DNA from: Kingdonia uniflora
Taxonomy: Eukaryota; Streptophyta; Magnoliopsida; Ranunculales; Circaeasteraceae
Reading direction: 5' to 3'
Length of the DNA: 64,000 nucleotides
Assembly (NCBI GenBank): GCA_014058105.1
Contig: JACGCM010002647.1
Span: 248,001-312,000 of the forward strand
Positions within the stretch are counted from its first letter, which is position 1, and each line of letters starts with the position of its first letter. The translations under genes were made by a program, and so were the position numbers. Shown piece after piece: positions 58,516 to 64,000 of this stretch. Under the pieces are notes generated by a model. The model made no database searches. It was not told the DNA's origin and worked only from the letters and a program-made list of their open reading frames with translations.

Positions 58516-59529
58516 TCAAAGGTGGTTTTGCGAATTGTCAAATCTGGGAGCAGACTATTATGGTGCGAACCAAAAGTAAAACATGGTTTGATTATGGCTA
58601 CGACTTGATAATAATCAAAATCCATGCCTAATCCTCACAATATTATTTGAGAGAACGATGCCAATGTTAGTCATTCTTGAGAATCATACATATTTATGTA
58701 TCAGGGAGAGCTTAAATATGTACTTTTGTAATACTGTGCTTTCTTGTAATATATGAGGTTCTCTTTATTTATTTATGAAATTGTTTTACGAAAGTGTTCA
58801 CCCATCGGAAACAATATTCTCTTAGTGCCATGGAGGCCTAAGCCTTTCTTTGGACCATGGTTATGGAAAAGAAGCCATTGTTGATCAAGCGTTGTCTTTT
58901 AACCGCCCCAGGATTGAACTCAGTGATATTTTGTCATTTGGATGGTATTTCCGACAGCATCCCATGAGTTGATCAAAGCTTGCATCTGGATGCAAGGTAC
59001 TCTATTGCATCATTACAACACTCGTCACTACTTCAGAGCAATAGAGGCGGAGGGGGGCCAATTTCTCCCAAATTTTCTTCTGATTCACAGGGAAATTCTC
59101 CCTGTAATTGGGAATAAGAAAGTGATTCATCTCTCACCTTTATTTTGCTCATGCTATTGATTTACAGCACACGACAAGATAACCTTAAGAGAAGGGTTCA
59201 ATGCGGGCATACCCTTATGCAATGACATATCATATAATATGCAATCCTCTTGGATTCAATATCTAGGCTAATTTCTGATCAACATTAGACTGAAAGCAAC
59301 TGATGGCCTCCCAATGATTAAGAACACCCAACAGAATACGCAGGATCCTTAAGGTAAACTTTGAATCTGGAATTCCGAAAAATGGAAAGAGTTTGTTTAT
59401 GAAGGTACAGATCACACATTAGATTTGTTTCTATAGCAAATATTCACTTTCTTTGCTCGAAAGATAACATAATCATTTTTTTTTTCATTTACAAATCAAC
59501 TGTGAAAAGAAAAACACATCTTAAAAATG
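58516..59529. other. Convergent intergenic region between TlyA-like gene and ATG10
   Basis: It contains the 3' flanks of two genes ending tail to tail. I see no additional gene: the frame 58942-59160 has no recognisable family. AT-rich stretches near 58740-58800 could hold the TlyA-like poly(A) site. Confidence 0.55.
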
Positions 59530-61248
59530 TTATGTTAATACATTAGTCATTGATGGAAGCATCTCAAGAGGAACCCTTAAACCGACCGCCTGACCAACAA
59601 CTGATAACCAGGAAATCAAATACTGTTGCTCAATTCTTACACCTTCACGATTTGCCTGTGAAGAAACAGCATAAAACAACAGCTTCATCCACTCACTTGT
59701 ACCACATGGATGCAATGTGTACCATGGCCGATTTAGGATCGGATGCTCCTGCCATAAAGTTCAAAAAAATAAAAAATTCAAGAACTCTCAGAATCACAGT
59801 AGATTTTTCTCTCTTTCTTTGAGTGTTCCAACCTAGGAGGAGTCATCTCTATGGTGCTGGAAAAAAATTGCTAGGCGCAAGTGAAATCACCCTGTGTAAT
59901 TGTGTTTATCCCATACTAAAATCCCAATTTCTCATTTTACACACTAAGCAAATATAGATTTAATAGGATTAAGAGTAATGGTCCAGCTAGGAAAAAATAA
60001 TAAATGGAAAGGAAGTATACCTCTTGAGTCATAAATGTCCATTTTGACTCCCTTAGTATCTCCAAAGAGTTCGTGGGGAGGTCGATTTCAATGTTTTCCA
60101 ATGTCAAGGGCTGCCCATCTACACCACAACAGTCATGCATCTAGATTAGTACGAACATTTAATTAGGTGATTCCGCAGACATATACGTACATATTGTACC
60201 TATGTGTTTTCAGTAACAAATATTTCTTTTTGGGGAATTTAAGTATGGGTGAACACTAAAAAGTAATTCTATTTCTGTGAGCATACAAATAGAAAACTTA
60301 TATAGTATGATCCTTGGATGATCCTTGGGTATTTTCAATAACATTACTGTAGTCTAGATCTAGTAGCAATTGCATTAAGCTGGGATAGAGGAACTCAAAA
60401 ACTGGAAGAAGAAAAAAAGAGAAGATAAATTTAAGGTAATTATTGCAAATAAACATAAACAATAGACATCACCTTTTAGTATAAAAGGAAATGGTTGCAA
60501 CGCATTTTTTGGAAGAATTTTAGCTTGGTGCTTATTAAAAATTGAAATTTTCTCCAAGCAGAGAATACTATTATTACTATTGCTCGAAAAATTGCTAAAT
60601 AAGATGTTGGGTACACAGTGATCTATATACTCTTTGGTTCTGTTCATAAATCTAACAAGAATGTTTGATACCTACCACAATGGTACCCGCAGAAGTAGAG
60701 AACCGGGACCCTGTACGAATTGCTATACACTATGTGGAAGTCGTAAAAATTTATTTCTTGCTCATAGCTATGAACCTGGCAAGCAGAATTGAACTTGATC
60801 ACTTCACCAATGACCAAACTCAGAAGAAGAAAAAAAAAAAAAAAAACAACACATAACCGGAACAATATTCGAATTGTCAAACACGAATTCAATGCACATT
60901 AAATATACCAAAGCGGCTTTATCAATAGGATCTCCTTTCTCGTAATAACTATCATCATCACGGTTTTCCTGTAAAATAAAGTTATAACATTAGACAGCGA
61001 AAGTTAACGGAGTAAAAATGATGGGTTGCAAAAAAACTGACCTTGTTATTTCTGTGTAGACAAAATTTCTCAAGAGATAAATATCCTTGTACCTCACTTG
61101 GAGCAGCCCCTAATGATCTTGGAGAAGGAACCCATGTCCATGGAGGAAATGCAGGGTTGGTTGTTTTCCATTTCCCGGAAAGGGCTTTTGCAGAAAGGAA
61201 AAAGTCACTTGAAGTGAATGTCCCATCCCATGAAGAAGATATACCCAT
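59530..61248 (-). CDS. ATG10: Autophagy-related protein 10, E2-like enzyme (5 exons, 227 aa)
   Basis: ATG10 is the E2-like enzyme that conjugates ATG12 to ATG5, needed for autophagosome formation in the cytosol. Exons on the minus strand: 61248-61042, 60968-60909, 60775-60676, 60118-60021, 59748-59530. All splice sites are GT..AG, the summed length is 684 nt, and the frame is open to the TAA at 59532. Landmarks: WDGTFTSSDFFLSAKAL and NPAFPPWTWVP (N-terminus), EVQGYLSLEKF, then YDFHIVYSNSYRVPVLYF (the E2-fold strands), DGQPLTLENI, ESKWTFMTQEEHPILNRPWY, HPCGT with the catalytic cysteine at about residue 170, then YLISWLSVVGQAVGLRVPLEML. The length equals that of other plant ATG10 proteins. No damage is visible, so it should be functional. 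Confidence 0.95.
60822..60848. repeat. Poly(A)-rich tract in ATG10 intron 2
   Basis: A run of about 17 A after AGAAGAAG lies in the intron between exons 2 and 3 (minus-strand T tract). In gene sense it forms the pyrimidine-rich stretch upstream of the 60775 acceptor. Confidence 0.7.
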
Positions 61249-63096
61249 GGTTTGCTGAATTTCACTGTTGCATGAATCAGTCCGACATCAAAATAAGATA
61301 ATTTCATATAACAATTTTTATTTTTTTTGTAAACCGGGTGACACCAAGGTTCATAATTTATCATCATTTGTCCTACAAATCCTCGGGCGCCTATCACTAA
61401 ATATGTGGTGCTAGAGTGCTAGCTAGTACCTGTGAGGGTTTTTTTAAAACAAGCACTACTCTAAATTCACACAGCATTGCAATTGATCAAAGCAATAGAC
61501 TTACCGATTTAGTGATCCACAGTAGCAATCAAACCAAATCCCTCACGTACCAATTAGTAATATACAGATTTCATGTGTACTAAGCAAATCATATGAAATC
61601 TGATGAAAAACTAGGTGATTAGATTAGAGATAGGGGTTATGATTTTATTGAAGAAGGAAGACCTATTGCTTAATTTATGGACTATTCCAGGCCCATATTA
61701 GGGGTTGGGCCTCGAGACATTAAACAATGAGCTTTATGAAAAGTTCGAATAGTTATTTACTAGCACTACCCGTGGCGAGCCACGGTAAATCTGTCGACGC
61801 GCCTTCGGCGCTACAAAATTGTCCATTAACACGCCACGCTCCTTTAAATTTATAATTGATGTGTAGACATGTCTTCATCCCTAGGATTATATGAATGTGC
61901 ACCTTTTATGTGTTTAACTCCTCCCCCTCCACCTTCCCCTATACATTGCAATATTTACAAGCAACTTGAAGATGGATCTTTAGAAGAATTTTTTTTTGAA
62001 AGCTGAACATTATATAAAATAAAAAAGCCTAATTGACATAGGACACCATTAAATCAAACCAAAAATAAAAACGTATAAAATATGATATACACGTAACTAT
62101 TTAACTTTATAGAACCATGATTTCGTCAAATAAGCAAACCAAATCCAATAAAAAAAAATTACATAAATATGAAAATCATCATTTTACAACAAAAATATTT
62201 GCATGGGTGGAAGTTCACAAACTAATCTAGAAGGTAAATGACTATTAGTTCGACAATATTGGCGTAGTCCCTCGTAATCCTTATCCTTTACGCGATGACC
62301 ATTGTGAATTCTTATTCCAATGAATATCTTATCTATCCCAAGTACAAAAGCCCGCGATAATGTAGGAGCATCTCATGCACCACATCGAACAACAAACATT
62401 AACATACTCCCATGCAGTTGTATACTTATGTTTCTCCAGGTGTATTATCATACCATGAATGTAAACATCATTGCACCATGACTTATGTTAGCATCATTCC
62501 ACCGCCAATACTTTATATAAACGACATAGGCTATTTACATGAAAAATACCACCAATACCTTGCACTAATTCATAGACATACCAATCTTTTCGTGAAACCC
62601 AAAAATTCCGCAAAACTCATGGATATTAGAGTTTGAGATGAAGAGCCTACAACTCACACAAAATAAATTAAATTTGATGATGAAAAAACTATTTACAACC
62701 AAAAAAAGTCTGACATTATGTAAACATCAAAAGTTGATTGTACCATCAACCAAAAAGGCATTATAGAAGTGTTGATTAACTTTGGTACCATCGCAATTAA
62801 AGTAAGAAAAGAGAGAAATATCCTACCACTCAATCTATGAATCAATATATAGCAATTAACTTTATAATGTCTTTTATAATGCCTCCTCGATCAATTTATA
62901 CTGGTTTTGAAATAGATGATGAGAACCTTGGTATTCTTCAACAACGAAATTTCCTGCACCATAGACACCAATAAACAAAGTGAAAAGTTAAGCAACTACA
63001 TTAAGAAATTTACAAACGCACCTCAGAATTATGCTTAGGGTTTTTACCAGTTCCTGCACAAATAGATTTTGCATAGAGAGAGAGAGAAAGGCTTAC
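61249..63096. other. 5' flank or 5'-UTR intron of ATG10 with Helitron-like end
   Basis: No coding is supported. A possible minus-strand acceptor (TTCAG|CAAACC) lies just before the ATG10 start. If it joins the donor at 63096, this is a 1.8-kb 5'-UTR intron. The Helitron-like terminus at 61759 falls inside. Confidence 0.4.
61759..61785 (-). mobile_element. Helitron-like 3' terminus
   Basis: Minus strand: hairpin CCGTGGC-TC-GCCACGG (61785-61770), then GTAGTG and terminal CTAGT ending at 61759. The spacing of hairpin to end is typical. The body would extend to the right; its 5' TC end was not located. Confidence 0.5.
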
Positions 63097-63250
63097 CTGG
63101 TTCGGAGAGATCGAGCAAGAAAATGAGAGAGAGATGGGGAATCTATTATAAATCCAGAGAATCGTGGGTATGGGAGTGGTGGAGAAGAAGAGCAAGTCCG
63201 TGAGAGAATCGTGGGAGTAGAGGGGTTGGAACTCTCGGCCCCTAATTTTG
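63097..63250 (-). other. Likely non-coding first exon (5' UTR) on the minus strand
   Basis: The minus strand is rich in CTCTC/TTCTCC, as in plant leaders, and ends in GAACCAG|GTAAGCC, a near-perfect donor (GT at 63096-63095). No frame continues into known protein. It probably belongs to ATG10, 1.8 kb downstream on the same strand; a separate unrecognised gene is possible. Confidence 0.4.
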
Positions 63251-64000
63251 GTTCTGTTTTGAATTTGTCTTTACAATTGTACCCTTCAATGTGTTCTAAA
63301 ATCACGAAATACCCTCTCATGTTAACTGCTCATCTTAGATCTCATCCCTCCATCTTTTTAATTACTTAACCCGAGGTACTAAAATTCTATCTCAGCCTGT
63401 CTCTAAAACAAATCTTCCTTGTGGGCAAATTTGTCTATACAAAAAATATCATTCTTGGATAATATATAGACTAGTTGTGCCCGAGGCACACCACGGTTGC
63501 ACTCGTTGTTTCATAGAACTTTGAGTGCCTTCAACACTACATACCAAACTTATATACTTGTATTGACACTGCGAAAAAATAAACTCGTACTCTGCAAAAT
63601 ACCGTGTCTTCGTCAATTACGCTAACATGTCGATCTCAATGGTGTTTCCTTTTACTACAGAAAATGTCTCACTATTTTGATTGACCAAATAGACACATCT
63701 CCCCATTAAAGGTGTTACTCCACCAATAACTTCTCCTCCAACCCATGTTAAAAGTATCACTGTCCACAAATAGTGCAACACTTTCCCTTTCGTGATATAG
63801 TTTTAGACTCCTCCGAGGCTCGCGACCTTGGAGATGGTGGCACCGAAGTGCAAGCGGAAAGAGACCCAACTACTGCCAACCCATATAAAAAACATAAATG
63901 AAAACTATGAGACAACATTCCAAGAATAAAAAGGATGGAACTAATTAGTTAGATATTTTTTTTAGAGTTTTTGCAAACTATTTTTTGTGGTTTCCTTAGA
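63251..64000. other. Intergenic end of the window
   Basis: No gene is supported. It contains the promoter side of the putative UTR exon and, at 63472-63490, a third Helitron-like 3' end. A minus-strand frame at 63672-63869 has no recognisable family. Confidence 0.5.
63472..63495 (-). mobile_element. Possible Helitron-like 3' terminus
   Basis: Minus strand: TGTGCC-TCG-GGCACA hairpin followed almost at once by ACTAGT. The sequence has the Helitron end signature, but the gap between hairpin and CTAGT is shorter than usual. Confidence 0.3.

Noticed and set aside
1..64000. CRISPR arrays, bacterial operons or phage genes
   Set aside because: Introns, plant gene families and plant LTR elements throughout show nuclear plant DNA; the repeats seen are minisatellites without CRISPR-like spacers.

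Overview
This window is nuclear DNA from a flowering plant, probably a dicot. Its protein-coding genes are split by AT-rich introns with GT..AG borders, and the two host genes I can read in full are typical plant single-copy genes (a TlyA-like rRNA methyltransferase and the autophagy enzyme ATG10). About three quarters of the window is decayed LTR retrotransposons, many nested in one another. I cannot name the species.

Layout, left to right. 1-3303: 3' half of a degenerate Ty1/copia element (integrase, RT, RNase H, polypurine tract, 3' LTR), cut by the window edge. 3304-4608: low-information DNA with a relic of a Ty3 gag. 4614-10746: three-layer nest. A solo copia LTR (TSD TTTAG) is split by a 5.4-kb element without recognisable coding (LTRs 5007-5550 and 9855-10397, TSD GTAAC), which carries a further solo LTR at 8376-9047. 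10752-14519: non-coding, with a 19-bp inverted repeat and a Helitron-like 3' terminus. 14525-26850: a 12.3-kb Tat-lineage Ty3/gypsy element on the minus strand (protease, RT, two RNase H domains, integrase) that has lost gag and most of its 5' LTR. It carries a spliced-looking coiled-coil gene on the opposite strand. 28441-28641: one exon of a mechanosensitive channel (MSL) gene.

29020-44836 is a SIRE-like copia element on the minus strand (1.04-kb LTRs, Met-tRNA PBS, TSD AAATC) that keeps gag but no visible pol. Inside it, on the plus strand, sits an Athila-like Ty3 element at 30688-40480 (TSD AATAC, Asp-tRNA-type PBS) with a 542-codon open RT/RNase H frame whose RT active-site motif is destroyed.

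The right third is the host-gene part. It holds degenerate PPR sequences (46590-46870 minus; a threefold repeat at 47990-49540 plus), then the TlyA-like gene (exons 50209-58515, plus) with a 5.3-kb intron containing a hAT-type MITE and copia relics. Tail to tail with it, about 1 kb away, is an apparently intact ATG10 gene (61248-59530, minus). Two more Helitron-like 3' termini lie at 61759 and 63472 around a likely 5'-UTR exon.

Functionally the two intact genes are unrelated: one modifies organellar or bacterial-type rRNA, the other conjugates ATG12 to ATG5. Everything else is transposon sediment. It shows an order of insertions (host LTR, then 5.4-kb element, then solo LTR; SIRE, then Athila) that can be read directly from target-site duplications.
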